Positions 52,937-62,154 of a stretch of DNA of 64,000 bases are shown here, piece after piece. The position numbers were made by a program, and so were the translations under genes. The notes beneath the pieces are model-generated. The model was not told the origin of the DNA. It did not search any database and saw only the letters and a list, made by a program, of their open reading frames with translations. Within the stretch, counting starts at the first letter, position 1. The number at the start of each line of letters is the position of its first letter. The stretch is from Acidobacteriota bacterium (lineage in GTDB: Bacteria > Acidobacteriota > Vicinamibacteria > Marinacidobacterales > Marinacidobacteraceae), in the NCBI GenBank assembly GCA_022828085.1, contig JAJEIY010000060.1, positions 53,597-117,596 on the forward strand, given 5' to 3'.

Positions 52937-54423
52937 CGGAAGCCCTCCGTGGCGCGCGCGGCCGACGGCATGCGGGACCTCAGGAACTCCATGAAGTCGG
53001 CGGGAGGTTGCGCGCCCAGCTCGCGGGCGGCCACCGCGTGCCGCCAGGCGGTCCCATAGTCGTCCGCGCTGGCGAGCGCCATCGCCAGGTCGAGCTGGAC
53101 TGGAGCGGATTCCGGCCGCACCGCCAGGGATGCCCGGAAATGCGCGATGGCGTCCGCCAGCTTGCCTTGCCGGACCAGGATCTGGCCGAGCTGGTGGTGG
53201 GCGATCGGGTTCTCCGGATCCGCCTCGACCGCCCGCCGGTAGAACGGCGCCGCTTCGGCAGTCCGGTTTCGGCGCGCCAGGACGATCGCCAGGTTGGTCA
53301 GTGTCCCGCTGTGGTCCGGCCACGTCTCGAGCGCCGTGCGGTACTCCCGCTCGGCCTCGTCGAGCCTGCCCTGGTTCAGGAACATGTTCCCCAGGTTGAA
53401 GCGGGCCTCGTTCTTTTCCGGCGCGATCTCGAGCACCCGCCGGTAACGCCTGATCGCCTCGTCGGTTCTTCCCAGCCGGGCGAGCAGGTTCCCCAGGTTG
53501 TAGTGGCCGTTCGCGTCCTCGGGATGGGCGTCCAGCAGCGCGCGGTAGAGCGATTCGGCCTTCGTCTGGTTGCCCAGCGAGTCGGCGACCGACGCCCGGC
53601 GGTGATAGCCGATGACCGAAACGCCTTCTTCCACGACCTCGTTCATGAAGGGGTCGTTGTGGGCGAGTTCGGCGTCGAGCCGCTCCACCCGCCGCGCGGC
53701 GCTCCGCGCCGCGTCCATCTCGCCCAGGGCCCGGTATACCTGCACGAGCAGGACATGGGGGGCGCGCGCCCGGGGTTGCAGCGCGGCGACGCGTTCCAGG
53801 TGGCGGCGACTCCCCTCCAGGTCTCCGGCCGCCAGCGCGAGGCGGCCCAGCCCGAGCTCACAGGGGGCGCAGCGTGGGTCCTGTGCGACAGCCCTCCGGT
53901 AGTGATCGCCCGCCGCGTCCGCGTCGCCGGCCTGTTCCAGAAGCTCCGCCCGCAGCAGTTGGCCGGGCGCGTAGCCGGGCAGGAGAGCGACGGCGCGGGC
54001 CGAGGCGTCGACGGCGACCATCGGATCGGGAGTCTTCGCGGCGCGCGCCAGCAGGTAGGGCCAGCGCGGCTCGTCGGGATCCAGCTCGACGGCGCGCTGG
54101 TAGGCCGCTGCTGCCGCTGCCTCGCGCTCGTGCGCGAGCAGGACGGACCCGAGTCGGCCCCATGCGGCCCCCGAGCGCGGATCCCCGGCAACCGCCTGCC
54201 TTGCCTCCTCGACTTTCGCGCGCACCCGCTCGTCCCGCTCGGAGGCGGAAGACCCCGGGACCTCCGCCAGGTCGAGGGAGGGAGGAAACGCCAGCCGCGC
54301 CAACAGGAGACCCCCGAGCAGGGCGGCGCCGGCCGCGGCCCAGACCCAGAAGCGGGATCGCCGGCCAGCCGCGCCCGACGGGACGCTCCCGGCGGATCGG
54401 CGGCGTCTCCTGGTCTTGCTCAC
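52933..54423 (-). CDS. Membrane-anchored TPR-repeat protein
   Basis: 496 residues. A very basic start (KTRRRRRSAG) is followed by one membrane helix (~26-46), after which nearly the whole protein is TPR repeats (for example ESLYRALLDAHPEDANGHYN, RRYRRVLEIAPEKNEARFN, YRTALETWPDHSGTLTNLA). By topology the repeats would face the periplasm. It could scaffold the peptidases encoded downstream; the DUF885 gene overlaps it by 4 nt. It starts 76 nt after the TonB receptor gene ends, beyond two hairpins. Confidence 0.85.
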   Translation of the reverse strand: MSKTRRRRRSAGSVPSGAAGRRSRFWVWAAAGAALLGGLLLARLAFPPSLDLAEVPGSSASERDERVRAKVEEARQAVAGDPRSGAAWGRLGSVLLAHEREAAAAAAYQRAVELDPDEPRWPYLLARAAKTPDPMVAVDASARAVALLPGYAPGQLLRAELLEQAGDADAAGDHYRRAVAQDPRCAPCELGLGRLALAAGDLEGSRRHLERVAALQPRARAPHVLLVQVYRALGEMDAARSAARRVERLDAELAHNDPFMNEVVEEGVSVIGYHRRASVADSLGNQTKAESLYRALLDAHPEDANGHYNLGNLLARLGRTDEAIRRYRRVLEIAPEKNEARFNLGNMFLNQGRLDEAEREYRTALETWPDHSGTLTNLAIVLARRNRTAEAAPFYRRAVEADPENPIAHHQLGQILVRQGKLADAIAHFRASLAVRPESAPVQLDLAMALASADDYGTAWRHAVAARELGAQPPADFMEFLRSRMPSAARATEGFR

Positions 54424-54433
54424 GCGGACAGCG

Positions 54434-54486
54434 GCGCCAGTCTACGGACTGGCGCTGGCGGCGGAAGGCGGCGCCGAAGCGCCGCC
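54434..54486 (-). terminator. Tandem hairpins after TonB receptor 2 (UUCG tetraloop)
   Basis: Two hairpins follow the receptor's stop codon. On the transcribed (minus) strand the first, 54486 to 54467, is GGCGGCGC-TTCG-GCGCCGCC: an 8-bp stem closed by the very stable C(UUCG)G tetraloop, 13 nt past the stop. The second, at 54434-54455, has a 9-bp stem (GCGCCAGTC/GACTGGCGC). No T-tract follows. They may end, or partly attenuate, transcription before the TPR gene. Confidence 0.65.
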
Positions 54487-54499
54487 CCCCGGCCGCCGC

Positions 54500-57385
54500 C
54501 TAGAACTGGAAGCGCACCCCGATGCGCACGATCCTCGGCGGCTCGATCGTGGCGGCCGTGAGGAAGCGGCCCTCCAGACCGTAGCGGAGCGACTGCACCG
54601 ACGTGGTCCGGTTGATGTTCGTCAGGTTGAAGATGTCGGCGATCACCCCGATGCGCATGTTGTCCCGGAACGGGAACTGCTTCTCGATCCGAAGGTCGAC
54701 CTTGTTCCGGAAGTCATGGCGGTAGGTGCCCCGCTGCACGCCGGCCACGTCCACGAAGCTCTCCACCACCATTCCCGGCACGTCGTCGCGGAAGAAACGA
54801 ACGGTATAGGCGCCGAGCGCCGGGTCGGGCGCGAAGTTCTCGGGCGGCTTGAGCGGGAACCCGGTGATCGCCTGGTAGTAGCCGCTCAACAGGATGTCCC
54901 AGGGCAGCGTGTAGGTTGCCTGGAGCTTGAACTGGTAGGTGGCGTCCAGATCCAGCGGCCCCTCGGCGTTGATGAGCGTATTGGGGTTGTCGTAGATGGC
55001 GTGCCCGCCCCACGTCGAGCCGTAGCTGTTCCCGATGTTGCCGACGGCTTCGGCGATGTTCAGGGCGGCCATCAACTGCCAGCCGTCCTGCCAGCGGCGC
55101 CGCACGACGAACTCGACTCCGTTGTAGTCGCGGAAGAGCGGTCCGTCCTGGCCGGGATTCGTCAGGAAGCGAACGCGCCCGGAACCCTGGAACTCGGGCC
55201 GGAGCGCATAGATGGTCATCGGCGAGCCATCGATGGGGTTCGTGACCGGAAGCGCGTTGTAGGCGCCGAAGGGGGTCCCGTCAGGCCCGATCCGCCCGAC
55301 GTCGATGGTCTCCATGATGTCCTTTTCCCGCTTGAAGATTCCGGACACCGACAGGACGATGTTGTTCTCGAGCTGGTGCTCGATCCCGACGTGCAACGAG
55401 TTCACGTGGGCGTTCTTGAGGTCCGGATCGGCGCTCGAGGTGTTGGGCTGGATGCCGTCCCGGGTCAGTTCTCCCTGCTCACCGTCCTGGAACACCAGGT
55501 CGCCGTTGTGGTCCAACCACTCGTACTCGTGGAAACCACCGGACCGCGGCAGGATGATCAGCGTGTCCTGGTTCAGGAGCGGCTTGTAGTACCGCCCGTA
55601 ACTGGCCTTGACGGAGGTCCGCCCCTCCTCGCCCAGGGCCCACACGACGCCGGCGCGCGGCGCGACGGAGTTGAAGGTGATGAGGTCGCGGGTCTCATCG
55701 AGGAAGACCTCGGGGAACCAGCGGCCGCCGCCCGAACTCTGCCGCGGATACCAACCCTCGGTGCGCTCCCAGCGGACCCCGAGGTTCACGGTGAGCGCCT
55801 CGCCGATCGTCCACTGGTCCTGCACGAAGAACGCCTGCCGGTTGATGTTCGTCTGCTGCAGGTTGATCGGGTAGTTCTGGAGCTGCACCCGGTGGGGTAC
55901 GCCGTTGTTGAGGATCTGCACCACGTCTTCCCCGTTCGGGAAATAGAACTCGCGCTTGAACGGCGAGTGCTCCCAATACACGCCGGTCTTGAACTCGTGG
56001 GATCCGCCAAGCCCCGTCCGGAAGTGGGAAAGGGTCAGGTGGGCCTGCCGGATGTCCCGGGCCAACGTGTCGCCGACGCCTCCGGTGAGGCCCCCGAAGT
56101 TCTCGCCGGTCCCGATGTCCCGCCAACCGATCCGGAAGTCGGGGTTGTTCGGGTATTCGCGGTTGAAGGACTTCCAGACGCCGTTGTACCGCGCCTCGAG
56201 GATGGTGTCCTGGCCGAGGAGCTGGGTCGCCTGCAGGTTCACGATCCGCTGGTTCCGGTAAAGGATGTCCCAGGTTTCGGGGTGGTCGGCGTTGGAGAAG
56301 CTGGAAACGTTGCCCGGCCACTTGTCCTGGTCGCGGGTCGTGAAGGAACCGCTGAACCGGGTGCTCCCGGTCAGTTGGGTGGTGAGCTTCAGGAACGAGT
56401 GGGTCTGGTTCGTCTCGAACGCCTGGGTGGGCAGGAAGGGCTCCTGCTGCTCCACTTCGAGGCGGCGCAGGTTGCCGAAGAACCAGGCCCGGTCGCGCAT
56501 GATGGGTCCGCCGAACGTGCCGCCGTACTCCTGGTTCTTGAGGTTGCTGGTCGCCGCGGGGAGGTCTTCCTCGAGCTCGGGCGTCAGGTTGCTGAACTCG
56601 GTCTCCTCTCCCTGGTAATAGCCGTTGATCGTTCCGGAGAACTCGTTGCCGCCGGACTTGGTGACGAAGTTGAAGACGCCGCCGAGCGACATGCCGAACT
56701 CGGCCGAGATGCCGCCGGTGGTGACCTGGACTTCCTCGATCATGTCGATCGGAATCTCGGTGGAGATGTAGCCGACCGTGGTGTCGTTCATGCCCGCCCC
56801 GTCGATGTTGAACAGGTTGTCGCGGGGCGAACTCCCGTGGACGGTCTGCGTCGGCGTGAACGAGTACTCGCTGTCGAGGACTCCCGGCATCGAGACCAGC
56901 AGGTCCGAATAGGTACGCCCCAGCGGAATGTTCTCGATGAGGTCCACGTCCATCGTGCGCATCGCCTGGTTGCTCCTGACGTCCACGAGCGGCGCTTCTC
57001 CGATGACGGTCACCATCTCCTCGACCCCGGAGGGGGACAGGGTGGCGTCGAGCCCGATGTCGTTTCCGGCGTTCAGCACCACGCCCTCGAAGGTCACCGT
57101 CTGGAAACCCGCGAGTTCGACCGTCACCGTGTAGGTGCCCGGCGAGAGGAGCGGGACGCGGTAGTCGCCCCGGGCCCCGGTGACCCGGCTCTCGGTCTGG
57201 ATGTGCGACGGGCTCGTGAGGGTCACCGTGGCGCCCGGGATCGCGAGCCCCTGGTCGTCGGTGACCTCGCCGTAGATCGTTCCGGTCAGTTCCTGCGTGA
57301 AAGCGGTTCCCGCCCCCAGCAGGAGCGCGAGGCCCAGGACCAGCGCCGGACACGACCGACTGGCCGTAAATCGTTGCAGCGTCAT
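54500..57385 (-). CDS. TonB-dependent receptor with carboxypeptidase-regulatory domain, second copy
   Basis: 961 residues from the ATG at 57385, with GAGGG upstream. A signal peptide ends GTAFTQ. The carboxypeptidase-regulatory-like domain (~30-115: GEVTDDQGLAIPGATVTL, GDYRVPLLSPGTYTVTVELA), plug (~125-240) and barrel follow, with a final Phe (VRFQF). It has the same architecture as the receptor at 21997-24924 but is well diverged. It is first in the presumed TPR/DUF885/gamma-glutamyltransferase operon, which suggests the imported substrate is a peptide or gamma-glutamyl compound. Confidence 0.92.
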   Translation of the reverse strand: MTLQRFTASRSCPALVLGLALLLGAGTAFTQELTGTIYGEVTDDQGLAIPGATVTLTSPSHIQTESRVTGARGDYRVPLLSPGTYTVTVELAGFQTVTFEGVVLNAGNDIGLDATLSPSGVEEMVTVIGEAPLVDVRSNQAMRTMDVDLIENIPLGRTYSDLLVSMPGVLDSEYSFTPTQTVHGSSPRDNLFNIDGAGMNDTTVGYISTEIPIDMIEEVQVTTGGISAEFGMSLGGVFNFVTKSGGNEFSGTINGYYQGEETEFSNLTPELEEDLPAATSNLKNQEYGGTFGGPIMRDRAWFFGNLRRLEVEQQEPFLPTQAFETNQTHSFLKLTTQLTGSTRFSGSFTTRDQDKWPGNVSSFSNADHPETWDILYRNQRIVNLQATQLLGQDTILEARYNGVWKSFNREYPNNPDFRIGWRDIGTGENFGGLTGGVGDTLARDIRQAHLTLSHFRTGLGGSHEFKTGVYWEHSPFKREFYFPNGEDVVQILNNGVPHRVQLQNYPINLQQTNINRQAFFVQDQWTIGEALTVNLGVRWERTEGWYPRQSSGGGRWFPEVFLDETRDLITFNSVAPRAGVVWALGEEGRTSVKASYGRYYKPLLNQDTLIILPRSGGFHEYEWLDHNGDLVFQDGEQGELTRDGIQPNTSSADPDLKNAHVNSLHVGIEHQLENNIVLSVSGIFKREKDIMETIDVGRIGPDGTPFGAYNALPVTNPIDGSPMTIYALRPEFQGSGRVRFLTNPGQDGPLFRDYNGVEFVVRRRWQDGWQLMAALNIAEAVGNIGNSYGSTWGGHAIYDNPNTLINAEGPLDLDATYQFKLQATYTLPWDILLSGYYQAITGFPLKPPENFAPDPALGAYTVRFFRDDVPGMVVESFVDVAGVQRGTYRHDFRNKVDLRIEKQFPFRDNMRIGVIADIFNLTNINRTTSVQSLRYGLEGRFLTAATIEPPRIVRIGVRFQF

Positions 57386-57800
57386 GATGTTTTGCCCTCC
57401 TGTGGGGATGTGATCGAAGCGAGCGGGATCGACCCGCACCGCGCAACAAACAGCGCTGGAGCAGCGGTGCGTACGCACCTCCGCCTCACTTCGCGCCGGG
57501 AAACGGTGCGGGAGAAAGTTACGGAACTGGCGGCGGACAGGGGCGATCCGGCAGCGGTACACGCGGATCGCACTCTCCGCATAGGCATGCCGTCTCCCTT
57601 GCCAGAGGCATGTGCCAGCGAAACCCATCAGACCGCCCGGCCGCATCCGCCGTCAAACGTGACACACGGCCCCAAGTCCTTGAAAACAGGACGATATCAG
57701 AATATGTCACGAAAACATCATGTATTAGTAACTTACTTGTAACATACAACTGTCCCGAGTTCGTGTAAATGCGGCCGGCTTTCAGGATGAAGCGCCGGCG
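57386..57800 (-). promoter_or_regulatory. 415-nt upstream region of TonB receptor 2 with AT-rich promoter-like segment
   Basis: No gene is supported here. The part from about 57680 to 57760 is conspicuously AT-rich for this genome. On the minus strand it contains TTGTAT (57749-57744) and, 16 nt on, TAATAC (57727-57722), a weak match to -35 and -10 boxes; these are only candidates. The segment would drive the receptor operon with a leader of roughly 330 nt, long enough for regulation, but I found no recognisable riboswitch. Confidence 0.45.
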
Positions 57801-59861
57801 TCACTTCCCCAGGTGGCGCTCGAAGAAGTCGGCGCTGCGGCGGAAGACCTCCAGCCAGTTCTCGTGGCGGAGGAAGCCGTGCACCTCGTCGGGGAAGATG
57901 AGAAGTTCGTGCTCCACGCCCAGTTCGCGCAGCTTCTCCACCAGCTCGATGGTCTCGTTGAAGGGCACATTCCGGTCGTCGTCGCCGTGGACCAGCAGCA
58001 CCGGGGACCGCCAGCCGTCCACGGTGGCGAGCGGTGAGGACTCGAACGCCAGCCGCGCCGCCGCCGGGTGGTGGGCCGGCTCGTAGCTCGGGTTGAAACC
58101 CTGGATGGTGCGGTTCCAGTCGTGGACGCCGTGGATGTCCACCCCGGCGGCGAAGAGATCGGAAGCCCGGGAGAGCCCCATCGCGGTCAGGTAGCCGCCG
58201 TAGGAGCCGCCCCAGAGACCGATCCGGGCCTCGTCCACGCCGGCCATGTCGGCGAGGGTGCGGCCCGCCCCGAGCACGTCCTGGTGCTCGGCGCCGCCGC
58301 TCGCCCCGTAGTTGAGGGCCTCGCGGAACTCCATGCCGTAGCCGGTGCCGCTCCGGTAGTTCACCGAGATCACCGTGAAGCCGCGGCTCGCCAGGTACTG
58401 GTGAAAGGCGTAGCAGTTCGCGTAGTAGCCCATGTAGTGCCAGCCGAGCAGCATCTGGCGGCGGGAGCCGCCGTGCAGGAAGAGGACACCCGGGCCGGCT
58501 GCGTCGGAGCCGCTTGCGGGCCGGAAGAGCTGGCCGTGGATCTTCATTCCGTCGGCGGAGGCGAAGACCACCGGCTCCGGATCGACCATGTGCTCGAGCG
58601 GGAAGTCGGCCGGAAAGGCGTCCGGGGCGAGGGCTCGCACAGCACCACCGGTCTGGACCATCGGCTGGAGCGGGCGGCGCCCATCGCCGCTGAGGAACGC
58701 GACGCCGCCCTCGACGGCGACCGGCAGGGTTTCGACGCCGGTCCCGGAAGTCAGGGCCACGGCGGCGGATCCGGCCGCGAGGCGCCAGAGGTGGCGGCGG
58801 TCGATGTCTCCCTGGTTGGTGGCGGCGATGAGGCCCCCCTGCCCGTCGCTGACCGCGTACTCGATCTCGAAGGTCCCGGAGGTCAGTGCCTCCGGCTCGC
58901 CACCGGTAGCCGATACCGAGTAGTAGTGCCGGTAGCCGGTGCGCTCCCAGGGAAAGAGGATACGGCCGTCATCCGTCCAGTGGAGCTGGTTGGCGGAGGC
59001 GGTACCCGAGAAGACGCTTCCCATTCCGGGCTCCGCGCGGAACACCTCCCGGCTGGTACCCGGGTCCTTCACCGAAGCCACCCGGATGCTCCAGGGTGGG
59101 CCTTCCCGGCTCGGAACGAACAGGAACCGCTCGAGCACCGGCGGCGTGCGCAGGAACGCCACTTCGCTCCCGTCGGGCGAGAAAGCGGGCGCGCCGTCGC
59201 GGTCCACCGCCGGATCGAGGTAGTGGACGGTCTTCGCGCCGAAGTCGTAGACCCCGACGAAGGAATGCGCCCCGCGCGAGGAGACGAACGCGAGCCGGCC
59301 GCCGCCGGGGGAGAGCCGCAGGTTCCCGAAGGAGCCCCGGCCGTGGATGAGCTGCTCGGGTTTGGCGTCTGCGTCGAGGCTCACCTGCCAGACCCGGCCC
59401 TGGCGCACGAAGAGCAGCGAACCTCCGTCCGCGGTGAAGAGAGGCGAGGCGGCCGGCTCGGTGATGCGGCGGGGTTCACCGCCCTGATCGATGATCCACA
59501 GCGCCTGCTCCACCCCGGTGGGGTCGCTGGTCGGGTTCGGCAGCTCGCCCGCCCGGTTGGGACCGTCGCCGCGGATGAAAGCGATGCGGCGCGCATCGCG
59601 GCTGAACGCGAGGCTATGGATGGTCGTCCCGTCGTCGCCTTCGAAGGAGGTCAGGCGGCGCGCCTCGAAGCCGGGGGCGTCGGCCGCCCAGACGTTCCGC
59701 GCGCCGCGTTCGTCGAACACCCAGGCGACCCGGGACCCGTCGGAAGACGCCGTCAGGCTCGTCGGAAACGGGGCCGAGAAGACCTGCTCGAGGGTGAACT
59801 GGGCCTCGGCGCCGGACGCGCCGAGGACCGTGATCCAAAGGAGGATGGCGATCTGTCGCAT
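57801..59861 (-). CDS. S9C-type prolyl oligopeptidase/acylaminoacyl-peptidase-like protein
   Basis: 686 residues; AAGGAG precedes the ATG. A signal peptide ends SGAEAQ. A seven-bladed TolB-like propeller (~25-390: SLAFSRDARRIAFI, LRLSPGGGRLAFVSS) is followed by an alpha/beta hydrolase domain with GLWGGSYGGYLTAMG (nucleophile Ser), VHGDDDRNVPF (Asp) and FPDEVHGFLRHENW (His). Such enzymes release amino acids or dipeptides from short or blocked peptides. It starts 11 nt after the P450 stop, so both may be co-transcribed. Confidence 0.92.
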   Translation of the reverse strand: MRQIAILLWITVLGASGAEAQFTLEQVFSAPFPTSLTASSDGSRVAWVFDERGARNVWAADAPGFEARRLTSFEGDDGTTIHSLAFSRDARRIAFIRGDGPNRAGELPNPTSDPTGVEQALWIIDQGGEPRRITEPAASPLFTADGGSLLFVRQGRVWQVSLDADAKPEQLIHGRGSFGNLRLSPGGGRLAFVSSRGAHSFVGVYDFGAKTVHYLDPAVDRDGAPAFSPDGSEVAFLRTPPVLERFLFVPSREGPPWSIRVASVKDPGTSREVFRAEPGMGSVFSGTASANQLHWTDDGRILFPWERTGYRHYYSVSATGGEPEALTSGTFEIEYAVSDGQGGLIAATNQGDIDRRHLWRLAAGSAAVALTSGTGVETLPVAVEGGVAFLSGDGRRPLQPMVQTGGAVRALAPDAFPADFPLEHMVDPEPVVFASADGMKIHGQLFRPASGSDAAGPGVLFLHGGSRRQMLLGWHYMGYYANCYAFHQYLASRGFTVISVNYRSGTGYGMEFREALNYGASGGAEHQDVLGAGRTLADMAGVDEARIGLWGGSYGGYLTAMGLSRASDLFAAGVDIHGVHDWNRTIQGFNPSYEPAHHPAAARLAFESSPLATVDGWRSPVLLVHGDDDRNVPFNETIELVEKLRELGVEHELLIFPDEVHGFLRHENWLEVFRRSADFFERHLGK

Positions 59862-59872
59862 GGGAACGCTCC

Positions 59873-61132
59873 TTACCTGGGGACGAGCCGCACGGGCAGG
59901 TGCTTGACCCCGTGGATGAAGTTGGAACGGAGGCGGTCGGGTGGACCGGTGAGTTCGATGGCGCGCAGGCGGCGGAAGAGTTCCTCGAAGGTGACCCGGA
60001 CCTCGAGGCGCGCGAGCCAGGCCCCGAGGCAGACGTGCCGGCCGGCGCCGAACGCCAGGTGCGGGTTCGGGCTCCGGCGGATGTCGAACCGCTCGGGCTC
60101 CGGGAACGCCTCCGGATCGCGGTTCGCGGCGATGTACCAGAGGACCGCCTTGTCTCCCCGGCGGAGCGGCGCGCCGTCGAGGTCGAGGTCCCGCGTGAGG
60201 GTGCGGCGGAAGTGCATCGTTACCGAGGTCCAGCGGAGGATCTCCTCGGTGGCCGACTCGAAGAGGCCGCGCTCGCCGGGGGCGGCGTCAAGGGTTTCGT
60301 AAGCCTCGGGATGATCGAGAAGCGCCAGCAGACCGTGAGAGATCGTGTGGCGGGTGGTCTCGTTGCCGGCGACGATGAGGAGCAGGAAGAAGTTCTGGAA
60401 CTCCAGCTCGGTGAGCGGCCGGCCGCCGGCATCCTCGGCCAGCATCCCGGAGATGATGTCGTCGGTGGGCCGCCGGAGCCGCTCCTTCCGGATATGGCTC
60501 GCGTAGTCGAAGACGGCGCGGGCGGCCGGGCTCCGAAACGGCAGCAGGCGGAACTCCTCGGTGTCCACCTGGTCGACGACCGCCATCGAGAACTCGGGAT
60601 CCGCGTTCGAGATCAGCGCGTCGCCCCACTCGACGAGTTCGCCGGCGTCCTCCTCCGGCACCCCCAGGATGCGGCAGAGCATCCGGATGGGGAGTTCCCG
60701 GGAGACTTCCTCCACGAAGTCCAGTTCACCGAGTTCGAGCGCGCGGTCGAGCACCTGTGCGGCCAGCCCACGCACCGAGGCCTCGTAGCTCGCGATCGAC
60801 TTCCGGGAGAAGCCCGCCCCGACCAGCCGGCGCAGCCGGGCGTGCTCGGCGCCGTCGTACTCCATCATCGTCCGCCGGGCCTCGAGTTCGTCTTCATCGA
60901 GTTCTTCGAGGCGGATGCCGCGGGCGCAGGAGAAATCCCTCGGGGTGGAACTCGCGTGGAACACGTGGGCGTGGCGGGTGAGCGCCCAGAACCCGGCGCC
61001 ATCGGTCTCGTTCACCCAGCAGGGGGATCCGTGCTCGCGCATCCGGGCGAAGAGGTCCCACGGCACCCCCGTCGTGTAGGTGTCGTGCGAAACGATCGCC
61101 TCGAAGCCGCCGGTCTGCCCGTTCGCCGTCAC
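59873..61132 (-). CDS. Cytochrome P450
   Basis: 419 residues from the GTG at 61132; the frame is open upstream, but that part covers hairpin DNA. It has the full canonical set: I-helix LIVAGNETTRH with the acid-Thr pair, ExxR in EEILRW, and the heme loop LAFGAGRHVCLG with Cys368. Class I bacterial P450s of this kind need a ferredoxin and reductase, which are not encoded nearby. It is divergent from the FAH and gamma-glutamyl hydrolase genes and 11 nt upstream of the S9C gene. The substrate is unknown. Confidence 0.92.
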   Translation of the reverse strand: MTANGQTGGFEAIVSHDTYTTGVPWDLFARMREHGSPCWVNETDGAGFWALTRHAHVFHASSTPRDFSCARGIRLEELDEDELEARRTMMEYDGAEHARLRRLVGAGFSRKSIASYEASVRGLAAQVLDRALELGELDFVEEVSRELPIRMLCRILGVPEEDAGELVEWGDALISNADPEFSMAVVDQVDTEEFRLLPFRSPAARAVFDYASHIRKERLRRPTDDIISGMLAEDAGGRPLTELEFQNFFLLLIVAGNETTRHTISHGLLALLDHPEAYETLDAAPGERGLFESATEEILRWTSVTMHFRRTLTRDLDLDGAPLRRGDKAVLWYIAANRDPEAFPEPERFDIRRSPNPHLAFGAGRHVCLGAWLARLEVRVTFEELFRRLRAIELTGPPDRLRSNFIHGVKHLPVRLVPR

Positions 61133-61275
61133 GGGCAGGATGGTACGCCCGGAGGCCGACCGCGACGCGGACCGGTAACTGAACACGGCTGGTGGAGGGT
61201 GCCGGAGCCAGGCGGGTGCGGCGCAGAGCGCCGCCGGGGAGGGGTGTGGGGAGGGGGTGCCCCTCCCCACGAAAG

Positions 61276-61399
61276 GACGATGGCGCGGGTCGCGCAGCGA
61301 GCCGCGCCATCGTCAGTGGTGCAAGCGCCCCGCCCGGACAGGCCAACGGGCGTGGCGTATAGGCCAAGCCGAAGAAACGGGGCGGGGCGCTTGCGCCAC
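61276..61399. repeat. Two strong inverted repeats in a divergent intergenic region
   Basis: The first is a perfect 13-bp inverted repeat, GACGATGGCGCGG (61276-61288) and its complement (61302-61314). The second is a 20-bp inverted repeat with one mismatch, GTGGTGCAAGCGCCCCGCCC (61316-61335) and the complement at 61380-61399. They fill the spacer between the P450 (-) and FAH (+) genes, so they could be operators, a processed leader structure or a remnant mobile element. They do not match the other palindrome family here. Confidence 0.7.
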
Positions 61400-61422
61400 C
61401 TACGGTAGGCTCCCGGGCTGCG

Positions 61423-62154
61423 ATGAACCCGAGCAAGATCGTTTGTGTTCATCTCAACTATCGCAGCCGGGTCGAGGAGTTCGGAGCACGGCTTCCGAAA
61501 GCGCCCACCTACTTCCTGAAGCCTCCCTCCGCCCTGATCCGGAGCGGGGAACCGGTGGTCCGCCCGCGGGGCTGCCGTTACCTGAACTTCGAGGGAGAGA
61601 TCGTTGCGGTGATCGGAACGCGCTGCCGGGGAGTCGCCCCGGAGGACGCCGGCCGTTTCGTGGCCGGGTACACGGTCGGCAACGACTTCGGCCTGCACGA
61701 TTTCCGGGACACCGACGCCGGTTCGATGCTGCGCGTGAAGGGCGCGGACACGCTGTGCCCGGTGCTGGAACCGGTGGTTCCCGGGTGGGACTTCCGGGGG
61801 CGCGGGATCCGCACGCTGGTCAACGGCGAGGTGCGCCAGTCGGGCAACACCGCCGAGATGGCGTGGGACCCGCACTACCTGATCGCCGACATCGCGCGGA
61901 CCCACACGCTGCTCCCGGGCGACCTGGTCTTCACCGGCACCCCGGCCGGTTCACGTCCGGTCGAGCCGGGGGACGAGGTAGCGGTCGAGGTGGATGGGCT
62001 GGGGCGCCTCGAAAACCCGATCGTGGCCGCGGAGTGGCGGATACCCGAGAGCTACGGGGCGCAGCCGGCCGAGTCCGAGGAAGTGCGATCCACGGCGCTC
62101 GGCGGCGACTGGGAGTTCCGGGGGATCCGCCCGCCGCGGGCGACGGCGCGATGA
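61423..62154 (+). CDS. Fumarylacetoacetate hydrolase family protein (HpcE/HpaG-like)
   Basis: 243 residues, the length of single-domain FAH enzymes. Metal-binding motifs: the Glu pair in YLNFEGEIVAVIG and Asp in VGNDFGLHDFRDTD. GDLVFTGTPAG near the C-terminus is a family signature. Members include isomerases/decarboxylases of the homoprotocatechuate pathway (HpcE/HpaG), acylpyruvate hydrolases and oxaloacetate decarboxylases; sequence alone does not separate them. The next gene, a gamma-glutamyl hydrolase, overlaps by 4 nt (ATGA). Confidence 0.9.
   Translation: MNPSKIVCVHLNYRSRVEEFGARLPKAPTYFLKPPSALIRSGEPVVRPRGCRYLNFEGEIVAVIGTRCRGVAPEDAGRFVAGYTVGNDFGLHDFRDTDAGSMLRVKGADTLCPVLEPVVPGWDFRGRGIRTLVNGEVRQSGNTAEMAWDPHYLIADIARTHTLLPGDLVFTGTPAGSRPVEPGDEVAVEVDGLGRLENPIVAAEWRIPESYGAQPAESEEVRSTALGGDWEFRGIRPPRATAR

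Noticed and set aside
54416..57742. 1108-codon open frame on the plus strand
   Set aside because: Antisense shadow of TonB receptor 2, produced by high GC at third positions; no recognisable motif.
57519..57749. Small open frame upstream of TonB receptor 2 on the minus strand
   Set aside because: It covers the AT-rich promoter-like region, has no ribosome site and no recognisable features.
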